Positions 29,030 through 37,395 of a stretch of 64,000 bases of DNA are shown here, piece by piece (the stretch's first letter is position 1; each line of letters begins with the position of its first letter). Source of the stretch: Arthrobacter sp. JZ12 (GTDB taxonomy: Bacteria > Actinomycetota > Actinomycetes > Actinomycetales > Micrococcaceae). The notes below the pieces were generated by a model, which did not search any database, was not told the origin of the DNA, and was given only the letters and a program-made list of their open reading frames with translations. The position numbers and the translations under genes were made by a program. The DNA lies in NCBI RefSeq assembly GCF_035189165.1, contig NZ_CP045246.1:1550001-1614000 (forward strand). The letters run 5' to 3'.

Positions 29030-30250
29030 ATGCTGAGGGTCGGATTGACGGGTGGGATCGCCGCGGGCAAGTCTTTGGCGGCAAGGGCACTGCAGGAAGC
29101 AGGTGCGGTGCTGATCGATGCGGACCGTCTGGCGCGTGTGGTGGTTGAGCCCGGGTCGGAAGGATTACGGGAGGTCGCTGCGGCATTTGGACCCGGTGTG
29201 CTTCAGGAGGACGGGTCGCTGAACCGGCCGGCGCTCGGAGCGCGCATCTTCTCCGACCCCGGGAGCAGGGAAACCCTGAACGCCATCATCCACCCGCGCG
29301 TCCGGCGGCTGGCTGCGGAGGCCGAGGCAGCGGCCGCTTCAGGTTCAGCAGGCGCCGTCGTCGTGCACGACATCCCCCTCCTGGTCGAGACCGGACAGGA
29401 GGAAACCTTCCATCTGGTGCTTGTGGTGGACGCGCCGGAGGACCAGCGGGTTCAGCGGATGGTTGTCCACCGCGGCATGTCCGAGCAGGATGCGCTCAGC
29501 CGCATCCGGGCGCAGGCTGATCCGGCCGCGCGGAGGGCTGCGGCCGACGTCGTGCTGGACAATTCGGGAGCCCCGGGGGACCTGGTGGATGCGGTACGGC
29601 GCTTGTGGAAGGACAGGCTTGTTCCCTTCGCCCGGAACATCGAGCTGGGCCGTGTGGCGGAACGCAGTGGCGGGCCCGTGCTCGTCGAGAACCCTGACTG
29701 GCCGCGGGAAGCCGACCTGCTCGGACGGCGCTTGAAGCGCCTGGACCCCCGCGTGGTCTCGGTGCAGCACGTCGGCTCCACTGCCGTTGGGGGGCTGCCG
29801 GCGAAGGACGTCCTGGACCTTCAGCTCACGGTACGTTCCCTCGACGACGCTGACGCTCTCTGCGACCTCCTCACCGCTGCCGGATTCCCTCGGCTGCCGG
29901 GCACCTGGCAGGACACTCCGACGCCGGAGGCACCGGACCCGGAGCTCTGGCAGAAGCGGCTCCACTGCAACGCCGATCCCGGCCGGGCCGTGAACCTCCA
30001 CGTAAGGGCTGCCGGCTCGCCCGGCTGGGTGTATGCCCTCGCCTTCCGGGACTGGCTGCGCGCCAACCCGGACATGGTTCAGGCGTACCTCACGGAGAAG
30101 GTTCGGTGCGCGCAGGAGCATCAGGGCGACTTCACTATCGCGGGATACGCGGCTGCCAAGGAGGCCTGGTTTACGCAGTTTGCCGCGCCGCGCCTGTCCG
30201 CCTGGAAGAACGACGTCGGCTGGTCGCCTGAGCAGGCGGCGGAACAGTAA
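29030..30250 (+). CDS. coaE: Dephospho-CoA kinase fused to a GrpB/UPF0157 domain
   Basis: The N-terminal half (about residues 1-200) is dephospho-CoA kinase, the last step of coenzyme A synthesis. It has the P-loop GLTGGIAAGKS at residues 5-15, the DADRLAR motif and a lid region near IIHPRVRR. The C-terminal half (about 205-400) is a GrpB/UPF0157 nucleotidyltransferase-like domain with VQHVGSTAVGGLPAKDVLDL. This fusion is known from mycobacteria and other actinobacteria, where the extra domain is reported to aid folding. Its catalytic potential is unclear. ATG 29030 is supported by the -10 spacing and the CoaE N-terminus MLRVGLTGG. Confidence 0.94.
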   Translation: MLRVGLTGGIAAGKSLAARALQEAGAVLIDADRLARVVVEPGSEGLREVAAAFGPGVLQEDGSLNRPALGARIFSDPGSRETLNAIIHPRVRRLAAEAEAAAASGSAGAVVVHDIPLLVETGQEETFHLVLVVDAPEDQRVQRMVVHRGMSEQDALSRIRAQADPAARRAAADVVLDNSGAPGDLVDAVRRLWKDRLVPFARNIELGRVAERSGGPVLVENPDWPREADLLGRRLKRLDPRVVSVQHVGSTAVGGLPAKDVLDLQLTVRSLDDADALCDLLTAAGFPRLPGTWQDTPTPEAPDPELWQKRLHCNADPGRAVNLHVRAAGSPGWVYALAFRDWLRANPDMVQAYLTEKVRCAQEHQGDFTIAGYAAAKEAWFTQFAAPRLSAWKNDVGWSPEQAAEQ

Positions 30251-30312
30251 GAAGCGCGTTCACCGGCAGCTGAGACCGGGGGCTGCGGACTGAACTTGTC
30301 CGGGGTAAGGAC

Positions 30313-30318
30313 TAACGT
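30313..30318 (+). promoter_or_regulatory. -10 element for leaderless uvrB
   Basis: TAACGT is 6 bases before ATG 30325. No LexA box with convincing similarity is seen near it. Confidence 0.45.
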
Positions 30319-30324
30319 TTAAGC

Positions 30325-32412
30325 ATGAGTCTTGCGCAGGAGATCAACCGCGTCGTCGCGCCCTTCGAGGTGGTCAGCGAATACCAGCCCGCCGGAGACC
30401 AGCCAACCGCCATCAAGGAGCTCGCCGAGCGGATCAACGCCGGTGAGAAGGACGTGGTGCTGCTGGGCGCCACCGGTACCGGAAAGAGCGCGACCACGGC
30501 CTGGCTGATCGAACAGGTGCAGCGCCCCACCCTGGTGATGGTTCAGAACAAGACGCTGGCCGCGCAGCTGGCCAACGAGTTCCGCGAGCTCCTGCCCAAC
30601 AATGCGGTGGAGTACTTCGTCTCCTACTACGACTACTACCAGCCCGAGGCCTACGTCCCGCAGACGGACACCTTCATCGAGAAGGACTCTTCCATCAACG
30701 AGGAAGTGGAGCGGCTGCGCCACTCGGCGACCAACGCGTTGCTGACCCGGCGCGACGTCGTCGTTGTTGCCACCGTTTCCTGCATCTACGGCCTGGGTAC
30801 ACCGGAGGAGTACATCTCCGCCATGGTCACCCTGCAGCAGGGGCAGGAACTGAACCGGGATGCGCTCCTGCGGCAGTTCGTGGCAATGCAGTACGTCCGC
30901 AACGACATGGACTTCCACCGGGGGACTTTCCGCGTGCGCGGTGACACGGTGGAAATCATCCCGATGTATGAGGAGCATGCCGTCCGGATCGAGTTCTTCG
31001 GCGATGAGGTGGAGCGCATCTACACGCTGCACCCGCTGACGGGCGAGGTGATCCGCGAGGAAACCGAGATGTACATCTTCCCGGCCTCCCACTACGTCGC
31101 CGGACCGGAGCGCATGAGCCGGGCGATCACCCGCATCGAGGACGAGCTGCGGGAGCGGCTGGAGGAATTGGAGTCCCAGAACAAGCTGGTCGAGGCGCAG
31201 CGGCTGAGGATGCGCACCACCTACGATCTCGAGATGATGCAGCAGATGGGCTTCTGCAACGGAATCGAGAACTACTCACGCCACATTGACGGACGGACTC
31301 AGGGGAGTGCCCCGCACTGCCTCCTGGACTACTTCCCGGACGACTTCCTGCTGGTAGTGGATGAATCCCACGTCACCATCCCGCAGATCGGTGCCATGTA
31401 TGAGGGCGACATGTCGCGGAAGCGCACGCTGGTGGACCACGGGTTCCGCCTGCCCTCGGCGATGGACAACCGTCCCCTCAAATGGGATGAGTTCCTCGAG
31501 CGGATCGGGCAGACCGTGTACCTTTCGGCAACGCCGGGCAAGTACGAGCTGAGCAAGTCCGACGGTTACGTCCAGCAGATCATCCGTCCCACCGGCCTGG
31601 TGGATCCGGAGGTCATCGTCAAGCCGAGCAAGGGCCAGATCGATGATCTCCTGGGCGAGATCCAGTTGCGCGTTGAACGGGACGAACGGGTCCTGGTGAC
31701 CACGTTGACCAAGCGCATGGCCGAAGACCTCACCGGTTACCTGCTGGAACACGGGGTCAAGGTCGAATACCTCCATTCCGACGTCGACACCCTCCGCCGC
31801 GTCGAACTCCTGCGGGAGCTCCGGCTGGGAACTTTCGACGTGCTGGTGGGCATCAACCTGTTGCGCGAGGGCCTGGACCTGCCCGAGGTGTCGCTGGTCA
31901 GCATCCTCGACGCCGACAAGGAGGGCTTCCTCCGCAGCTCCACTTCGCTCATCCAGACCATCGGCCGCGCGGCGCGAAACGTCTCCGGCCAGGTCCATAT
32001 GTATGCGGACAGGATCACTGACTCGATGGCCAGCGCCATTGAGGAGACCAACCGCCGCCGGGACATCCAGGTTGCGTACAACAAGAAGAACGGCGTGGAC
32101 CCGCAGCCCTTGCGCAAGCGCATCGCTGACATCACCGACACCCTGGCACGCGAAGACGCCGACACCCGCGCGCTGCTGGAGAAGACCGCGAAGAGCTCGA
32201 AGGGCAAGGGGAAGGGCAAGGGCGCGGCCGTCCGTTCCGACGGCCTGGCAGCCGTGCCGGCCGAAGACCTGACCGACCTGATCAGCCAGTTGACCCAACA
32301 GATGCATGCCGCCGCTGAAGAACTGCAGTTCGAGCTGGCCGCGCGGTTGCGCGACGAGGTGAGCGATCTGAAGAAGGAGCTGCGGCAGATGCAGTCCGCG
32401 GGACATGCCTAA
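30325..32412 (+). CDS. uvrB: UvrABC system protein B
   Basis: UvrB is the damage-verifying helicase-like subunit of nucleotide excision repair, loaded by UvrA and then bound by UvrC. The 695-residue protein has Walker A GATGTGKS (residues 48-55, Lys54), the beta-hairpin region around [13 protein letters not shown], the DESH box in LVVDESHVT, helicase motif VI in [10 protein letters not shown], and the C-terminal UVR motif ([20 protein letters not shown]) that contacts UvrC. A lysine/glycine-rich linker with repeated KGKGKG precedes the UVR motif. The next gene starts 3 bases after the stop. Confidence 0.98.
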   Translation: MSLAQEINRVVAPFEVVSEYQPAGDQPTAIKELAERINAGEKDVVLLGATGTGKSATTAWLIEQVQRPTLVMVQNKTLAAQLANEFRELLPNNAVEYFVSYYDYYQPEAYVPQTDTFIEKDSSINEEVERLRHSATNALLTRRDVVVVATVSCIYGLGTPEEYISAMVTLQQGQELNRDALLRQFVAMQYVRNDMDFHRGTFRVRGDTVEIIPMYEEHAVRIEFFGDEVERIYTLHPLTGEVIREETEMYIFPASHYVAGPERMSRAITRIEDELRERLEELESQNKLVEAQRLRMRTTYDLEMMQQMGFCNGIENYSRHIDGRTQGSAPHCLLDYFPDDFLLVVDESHVTIPQIGAMYEGDMSRKRTLVDHGFRLPSAMDNRPLKWDEFLERIGQTVYLSATPGKYELSKSDGYVQQIIRPTGLVDPEVIVKPSKGQIDDLLGEIQLRVERDERVLVTTLTKRMAEDLTGYLLEHGVKVEYLHSDVDTLRRVELLRELRLGTFDVLVGINLLREGLDLPEVSLVSILDADKEGFLRSSTSLIQTIGRAARNVSGQVHMYADRITDSMASAIEETNRRRDIQVAYNKKNGVDPQPLRKRIADITDTLAREDADTRALLEKTAKSSKGKGKGKGAAVRSDGLAAVPAEDLTDLISQLTQQMHAAAEELQFELAARLRDEVSDLKKELRQMQSAGHA

Positions 32413-32415
32413 GCC

Positions 32416-34197
32416 ATGACTGCGGAGCCGGGGTCCTATGGTGCACAGCTCACCGAGATAAGGGTTCACGGCATCGGTGACCACGAGTACTACACCAGTC
32501 TTGGCCTTCCGCGCGAGAAGTCCCTGAACGCGTGGGTGCAGGTCGCCGAACCGCCGCCGCTCCCCGGCCATCGGCTCAGGATCCTCAACTGGTCCCGATC
32601 CAGCCGCCGCAGGACCAGCTTCCTCTGGTACCTCGCATTTCCATTTACTCTCGCCAATGTTGCAGGCCGAATGGAACCGGGTGCCGCCTTGGCCGACCCC
32701 GGCAGCCAGCGGCTCCTTGCAGGCGTGGTTGCGGTTGTCGGCCTGCTGCTGACGCTCTCCCAGCTCGCCTGGATTGTTGTGCTGGGGGAGACGGTTCTGC
32801 GTTCCCTGCCGGTTCCCGATTTCTGGGTCAGCGCCTTGCCGCTTACGGCGGTGGGCCTGATGCTGGCCTGGCTGATCTTTCGGTACCGCACAGTCATTCG
32901 GAACCAGTCGGGCCGGCGCGGGCAGCTGGGTGCAACCCTCGTTCACGGGATTGTCCTCTTTGTTGCCGGTGTACTGGTGACCCTGTTCCCGCCGGCTCAG
33001 CTTCCGCACGCCGGCTGGCCCTCAACGGATGTTCCAGCTGACGGCGCAAGGCTGGACGCAATGGCACTCTGGATAGCGGTGAGCACCGGGGGCGCCTTCC
33101 TCGCAGCGCTGCTGCTCTCGGTCCGAAGTGCCGCTGCCTCCGGTCAGGTGGGCAGTGCCCGGGCACCCCTGGCGGCGGCAGCGGCCCTGCTGGCGGTTGC
33201 CGTTCCCCTCATGCATGCGGTGACCGCACTGCTCAGGCTCGTGATCGACAATGCCGTGACTTATGTGGCGGGTCTCTTCGCGTTGGTGCCGACCCCCCGG
33301 AATGGAACGGGGATCCTGCTGGCCTACGACAACCCAGCCGACCCCGGGGACAGCAGGCTCGATCTCTTCCCTTTTTTGGTGCTCATCGCAGTGGTGGCGG
33401 CTATCGTGGCGATCGCCGTCGTCTTCGTGTTTGCGCCGGGGCCCGGCCTGCCGCCGCTGAGGGGCGGCAAAGCCGCGCGCGGCCGCTGGTGGCACAGCGT
33501 CGCCGGCTCGGCACCCAGCCTGCTGCCCGGGATCGTGCCGCTCGCTGTGGTTCTTGCGCTGACGGCGACGACGACGGCGGCTGCGCTCGGGGAGGGCAGG
33601 CTGGGCGGTCCGTGGCTCGCGCTGGCAATCCTCGTGCTGCAGATCGCGGGCGCCTTCGTGGTGCTGGTCATCCTGCTCGGGCAGTTCCGTCCGCTGCGAG
33701 AGGTGCTCGGCAAGGTAGCGGACGTCGCGGGCTTCTGGCCGGTCCGGGACCACCCGCTCGCCGGGTCCTCCTACCGTGACGCGGCTGTCGCAGGGATAGT
33801 CCAGCTCGTCAGCAGACACTCCGACGGTGAGGTGGTGCTGGTAGCCCACAGCCAGGGGTCGGCTCTGTGCGCCTGGATGGTGGCCCACCGGCATGGGCGA
33901 ACGGGATCCGCTCGTCTGCCCCATCTCGTAACCGCCGGTGCACCGCTCTACTCCATCTACGCGCAGTACTTCCCCGCCTACTTCAGTCCCGAAGTGCTGG
34001 ACACCGTGGCAGGCTGCACCCGATCCTGGACGAACTTCTGGAGGGAGACCGACCCGGTAGGTTCCCCGGTGCCGGGAGCGGAGAACCGACTGCTGCCCGA
34101 CCGCAGGTCCGATGGAGTGGTACGTGGCCACAGCGACTACTGGACCGAGCCTGCCATCATCGAGCATGTGGCAGGGCTGGCGGGCAAGCAGGCCTGA
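32416..34197 (+). CDS. Membrane protein with split alpha/beta-hydrolase domain, function unknown
   Basis: I do not recognise a named family. The 593-residue protein starts with IRVHGIG (His18-Gly21), which resembles the oxyanion-hole strand of alpha/beta hydrolases. About eight hydrophobic helices follow (near residues 98-122, 135-155, 170-192, 216-235, 250-278, 318-343, 369-392, 400-422). The C-terminal soluble part has a nucleophile elbow VLVAHSQGSA with Ser479, then a possible acid Asp546 in RETDPVG and a possible His572 in VRGHSDYW. I infer a serine hydrolase whose core is interrupted by a membrane domain. An even helix number would place both halves on one side. It lies 3 bases after uvrB, so it is probably cotranscribed. 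Confidence 0.7.
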   Translation: MTAEPGSYGAQLTEIRVHGIGDHEYYTSLGLPREKSLNAWVQVAEPPPLPGHRLRILNWSRSSRRRTSFLWYLAFPFTLANVAGRMEPGAALADPGSQRLLAGVVAVVGLLLTLSQLAWIVVLGETVLRSLPVPDFWVSALPLTAVGLMLAWLIFRYRTVIRNQSGRRGQLGATLVHGIVLFVAGVLVTLFPPAQLPHAGWPSTDVPADGARLDAMALWIAVSTGGAFLAALLLSVRSAAASGQVGSARAPLAAAAALLAVAVPLMHAVTALLRLVIDNAVTYVAGLFALVPTPRNGTGILLAYDNPADPGDSRLDLFPFLVLIAVVAAIVAIAVVFVFAPGPGLPPLRGGKAARGRWWHSVAGSAPSLLPGIVPLAVVLALTATTTAAALGEGRLGGPWLALAILVLQIAGAFVVLVILLGQFRPLREVLGKVADVAGFWPVRDHPLAGSSYRDAAVAGIVQLVSRHSDGEVVLVAHSQGSALCAWMVAHRHGRTGSARLPHLVTAGAPLYSIYAQYFPAYFSPEVLDTVAGCTRSWTNFWRETDPVGSPVPGAENRLLPDRRSDGVVRGHSDYWTEPAIIEHVAGLAGKQA

Positions 34198-34245
34198 CGG
34201 CGTCCAACATGTTGGTGGTATTTCAGGATCGCGGTTCGGCGCGGG

Positions 34246-34251
34246 TACCAT
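34246..34251 (+). promoter_or_regulatory. Possible -10 of the terC riboswitch transcript
   Basis: TACCAT sits 13 bases before the first conserved riboswitch block. That would start the RNA near 34258, as expected if the whole leader is the sensor. The -35 is not clear. Confidence 0.35.
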
Positions 34252-34257
34252 GGTCCA

Positions 34258-34400
34258 GACGTAGGGGAGTATCCTTTCGCGCTACGAACGTCAACACGCA
34301 GGCCAATGAGGATCTGCCGGGCGTAGCGGCCGCGTTGATCGTTCCAATGAGCAAGTCGTTTCATTGAGCAAGCGCGGCGGAGAGACTTGCGGGTTCTGTC
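34258..34400 (+). promoter_or_regulatory. yybP-ykoY (Mn2+) riboswitch, approximate limits
   Basis: The leader of terC contains GGGGAGTA (34264-34271), the signature 5' loop of yybP-ykoY RNAs. CGTCAACACGCAG then pairs across a short loop with CTGCCGGGCG, matching the second conserved internal loop of this class. A purine-rich GGCGGAGAGACTT lies near 34376-34390. These RNAs bind Mn2+ and commonly control TerC/MntP-type exporters, which fits the next gene. The limits and 3' expression platform are estimated by eye. Confidence 0.72.
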
Positions 34401-34421
34401 ATAACTCCGAAAGGGTACCTA

Positions 34422-35456
34422 GTGCTTGAACTGCCCCTTGCCTTTGAAATAGGCACCTTCGTGGTCCTGGGAATTATTCTCCTTCTGGACCTTCTGCTGG
34501 TCGTCAAGCGACCGCACGAACCGTCCATGAAGGAAGCCGGCCTCTGGGTCGCGTTCTACGTGGGGCTCGCGCTGATCTTCGCAGCGCTGATGTTCGTCTT
34601 CACGGGTCCGGAATTCGGCGGTCAATTCGTCGCCGGCTGGGTGACCGAATACAGCCTCAGCATCGATAACTTGTTCGTCTTCATCATCATCATGGCCAGG
34701 TTCTCGGTGCCCCGTAAGTACCAGCAGGAAGTGCTGATGGTGGGCATCATCATCGCGCTGGTCCTGCGCGGAATCTTCATCCTGCTCGGTGCAGCGCTCA
34801 TCAGCAACTTCTCCTGGGTCTTCTACGTCTTCGGCGCCTTCCTCCTGTGGACCGCGTACCACCAGGCGAAGGACTCCGGTGAGGAGGAAGAGGACAAGGA
34901 AAACAAGCTCATTGCCAAGCTGCGCAACGTGTTGCCGATGAGCGAGCACTACGACGGCAACAAGATCCGCACCGTAGTGAACGGCAAGAAGCTCTTCACC
35001 CCGATGATCATCGTGTTCATCACCATCGGTTTGACCGACCTCATGTTTGCGGTCGACTCGATCCCGGCGATCTTCGGGCTGACCGAGAGCCCGTTCATCG
35101 TGTTCACCGCGAACCTGTTCGCGCTGATGGGCCTTCGACAGCTTTACTTCCTGCTCGGCGGACTGATGACGCGACTGGTCTACCTCAAGCACGCCCTGTC
35201 CTTCATTCTCGCCTTCATCGGCGTGAAGCTGATCCTGCACGCGATGCACGAGAACGAGCTGCCGTTCATCAACGGCGGACAGCACATCGAGTGGGCCCCG
35301 GTCATCCCGACCTTCCTCTCGCTCGGCATCATTCTGGGAACCATCGTGATCGCCGTTGTTGCCAGCCTGCTCAGCCCGGCCGCCAAGCAGGCAAAGATCG
35401 ACGCGGAACTTGCCGCGGACGCCGAGCGCGCCCGCACCGGTGGCCCGGATCACTGA
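34422..35456 (+). CDS. TerC family membrane protein, probable Mn2+ exporter
   Basis: This 344-residue protein has about eight membrane helices. It carries the TerC acidic motifs SIDNLFVFIIIM in the second helix region and FAVDSIPAIFGLTESPFIVF later, whose Asp/Asn residues form the metal path. TerC proteins were named for tellurite resistance but several act in manganese efflux. The probable yybP-ykoY riboswitch directly upstream supports manganese. The GTG start at 34422 follows GAAAGGGTA. An Ala/Glu-rich C-terminal tail ends the protein. A bidirectional terminator follows. Confidence 0.9.
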   Translation: MLELPLAFEIGTFVVLGIILLLDLLLVVKRPHEPSMKEAGLWVAFYVGLALIFAALMFVFTGPEFGGQFVAGWVTEYSLSIDNLFVFIIIMARFSVPRKYQQEVLMVGIIIALVLRGIFILLGAALISNFSWVFYVFGAFLLWTAYHQAKDSGEEEEDKENKLIAKLRNVLPMSEHYDGNKIRTVVNGKKLFTPMIIVFITIGLTDLMFAVDSIPAIFGLTESPFIVFTANLFALMGLRQLYFLLGGLMTRLVYLKHALSFILAFIGVKLILHAMHENELPFINGGQHIEWAPVIPTFLSLGIILGTIVIAVVASLLSPAAKQAKIDAELAADAERARTGGPDH

Positions 35457-35487
35457 TCCGTAACGGGTACAGCTTCGCTACCTCGAA

Positions 35488-35521
35488 AAGCGCCGGTCCT
35501 GCCTTGGCAGGGCCGGCGCTT
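35488..35521. terminator. Bidirectional terminator after terC
   Basis: A 16-bp stem (35488-35503 with 35506-35521, one G-T pair) closes over a tight loop with AA on the 5' side and TT on the 3' side. It lies between terC and the convergent S33 hydrolase. Confidence 0.8.
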
Positions 35522-35579
35522 CTGCGTTCGCATCGAAAGGGCTGAGCCAGGAATCACCATCGGACGGAAGGCCGAGCGG

Positions 35580-36878
35580 TTAGGCCTCCGTCATGGCAAG
35601 AAGCCGCGAGAAGATGGCGTCGCCGTCGTCGGATATTCCGTCATGGTGAAATTCCGGGGTTTCCCAGACCTGCAGCCCCTGCACCTGCGCTGCCGTTTCC
35701 AGCGACAGGTCCCGGTCCACATAGATGTCGTCGCGGTACACGGCTGCGGCGACAGGGACCGCGTTGCGGGCCAGCTGGGCCCGACTGTACAGCGGGCCCC
35801 AGTCATCGACATCCGCGAGAATGTCAGCTGTTTCCCGGAGCGGAACCAGCGCCGGGTCCTCGTCGAAGTACCAGGGGTAGACCATTTCCCCGGTGAGGAG
35901 CGGCTCCGGGGCGTCGGGCAGGAACTTCGGGAACTCCGGCAGGACACGCCACGCCGACCACCGCGATGCCTCGCCCTGGCAGTAGATCGACTCGTGCAGC
36001 AGTGCGTAGAGGGGATTCGAGCGCCGGCTGATGACTGGCTGGAGCTGGTCGAGGAAGACGGGGGAGAGCCGGTCCCCTGACGGCGCGAACGCGTCCTCCA
36101 AAAGGTAGTGGAGTGAGTCGATGCGGGTGTTGCCTCCGAGGTAGGAGCCCACCATCTGGAAGCGTTGCGGGGTCAGCCGTTCCCCTGTCGGCAGGATTTC
36201 TGCTACCTTCTCCAGATGCCGGGCAATGCGGGTCACCGCGGCACGATCCTCCGGGTAGCGGGCGAAGTACTCCCGATTGCGGGCCGCCACCCTCTCGAAG
36301 GTCTTCCGGTAAACCCGCTCCGGTGACCCGGAGATCGGGGCGAGCCCGCCGGTGATCAGTGCCCGCTCGATACCCTCGGGAGCGAAGGACAAATACGTCA
36401 ACGTGCAGAAGCCCCCGAAGCTTTGTCCGAACACCGTCCAGGGTCCGGAACCGAGCGCTTCGCGCACCGCCTCCGCGTCCGCAACGATCGAGTCCGCGCG
36501 GAAATGCCGGAGGTACCGGGCCTGATCCTGCGGCGTACCGCGACTCGCGAGGGAAAGCGCATCCGCCGGTGTGGAAAGCCCGGTGCCGCGCTGGTCGAGC
36601 ATCAGGATGCGGAACCGCCGCGCCGCAGCTTTCATCCAACCGGAAAGCTGGGTGACGCGGTTGCCGCGGATCCCGGGCCCGCCCTGAAGGAACAGCAGCC
36701 ACGGAAGCCGCGCGGCAGCACCGTCGTCGTGCTCAAGTGAACTGTACTCACGCGCGAAGAGTTCGATCCGCTCGCCGTCGGGATCGGTGTGGTCCAGCGG
36801 TACCGAAAAGTAATGCGCTGTGCAGCGCAGACCACGCATGGTGAGCGTCCGGCCGCTTGAGTGGTGCGCCTGGCTCAC
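35580..36878 (-). CDS. Alpha/beta hydrolase, proline iminopeptidase-like (S33)
   Basis: This 432-residue protein resembles the large S33 peptidases (prolyl aminopeptidase and tripeptidyl aminopeptidase). It has the oxyanion motif FLQGGPGIRG, LMLDQRGTGLS and the nucleophile elbow VFGQSFGGFC. A large helical cap lies between about residues 180 and 300, and a late His is in PEFHHDGISDD. No signal peptide is seen, so it is probably cytoplasmic. The start is GTG 36878, whose GTGA overlaps the stop of the upstream GNAT gene, so the two form a coupled pair. Confidence 0.85.
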   Translation of the reverse strand: MSQAHHSSGRTLTMRGLRCTAHYFSVPLDHTDPDGERIELFAREYSSLEHDDGAAARLPWLLFLQGGPGIRGNRVTQLSGWMKAAARRFRILMLDQRGTGLSTPADALSLASRGTPQDQARYLRHFRADSIVADAEAVREALGSGPWTVFGQSFGGFCTLTYLSFAPEGIERALITGGLAPISGSPERVYRKTFERVAARNREYFARYPEDRAAVTRIARHLEKVAEILPTGERLTPQRFQMVGSYLGGNTRIDSLHYLLEDAFAPSGDRLSPVFLDQLQPVISRRSNPLYALLHESIYCQGEASRWSAWRVLPEFPKFLPDAPEPLLTGEMVYPWYFDEDPALVPLRETADILADVDDWGPLYSRAQLARNAVPVAAAVYRDDIYVDRDLSLETAAQVQGLQVWETPEFHHDGISDDGDAIFSRLLAMTEA

Positions 36879-37357
36879 GAGTCGGCGTCGGCAAAGGCGG
36901 CGAGGGAAGGGCCGGTCAGGCGGAACGTTGTCCACTCGTCCTGCGGCGCTGCGCCGAGGCTGCGGTAGAAGCCGATGGACGGCTCATTCCAGTCCAGCAC
37001 GGACCATTCCACCCGTGCGTACCCGCGCTCGGAAGCTATCCGCGCCAAGGTCTGCAGCAGCGCTTTGCCATATCCGGAGCCACGCGCTTCAGGGCGCACG
37101 TACAGGTCTTCCAGGTAGATCCCGTGGACGCCTTCCCAGGTGGAGTAGTTCAGGAACCAGAGGGCAAAGCCCTGGACACCGCCGTCGTCCTCGGCCACGT
37201 GGGCAAAGATGCGGGAGTTTTCGCCGAAGAGCGCATCTTCCAGCCCTTCGACGGTGTTGCGGACAGCATCGGGTTCTTTCTCGTACTCTGCGAGATCATG
37301 GATCAATTGCAGGATGATGGGCACGTCGTCGCGACGTGCCTCGCGGATAGCAGTCAT
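36875..37357 (-). CDS. GNAT family N-acetyltransferase
   Basis: This 160-residue single-domain GNAT begins TAIREARRDDVPIILQLI and has the acetyl-CoA motif LYVRPEARGSGYGKALL. IYLEDLYVRPEARG and WSVLDWNEPSIGFYRSLGA are characteristic of the diamine (spermidine/spermine) acetyltransferase-like subgroup. The substrate is not certain. It is translationally coupled to the downstream S33 hydrolase by a 4-base overlap. A TACGCT hexamer lies 6 bases before the ATG, as at other genes here. Confidence 0.88.
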   Translation of the reverse strand: MTAIREARRDDVPIILQLIHDLAEYEKEPDAVRNTVEGLEDALFGENSRIFAHVAEDDGGVQGFALWFLNYSTWEGVHGIYLEDLYVRPEARGSGYGKALLQTLARIASERGYARVEWSVLDWNEPSIGFYRSLGAAPQDEWTTFRLTGPSLAAFADADS

Positions 37358-37363
37358 AAAGCC

Positions 37364-37369
37364 AGCGTA
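37364..37369 (-). promoter_or_regulatory. -10 element for leaderless GNAT gene
   Basis: TACGCT on the minus strand ends 6 bases before the ATG at 37357. There is no ribosome binding site in the gap. Confidence 0.45.
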
Positions 37370-37395
37370 CTGTCAGCCTGCGTTTGGGCAGGGCC

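Noticed and set aside
30251-30324. LexA box upstream of uvrB
   Set aside because: The best candidate near CTGAACTTGTCCGG lacks the TCGA half on one side, so I do not call it.
31276-33009. A 577-codon minus-strand frame across the uvrB end and the membrane hydrolase start
   Set aside because: It crosses two well-supported plus-strand genes and has no motif or start signal.
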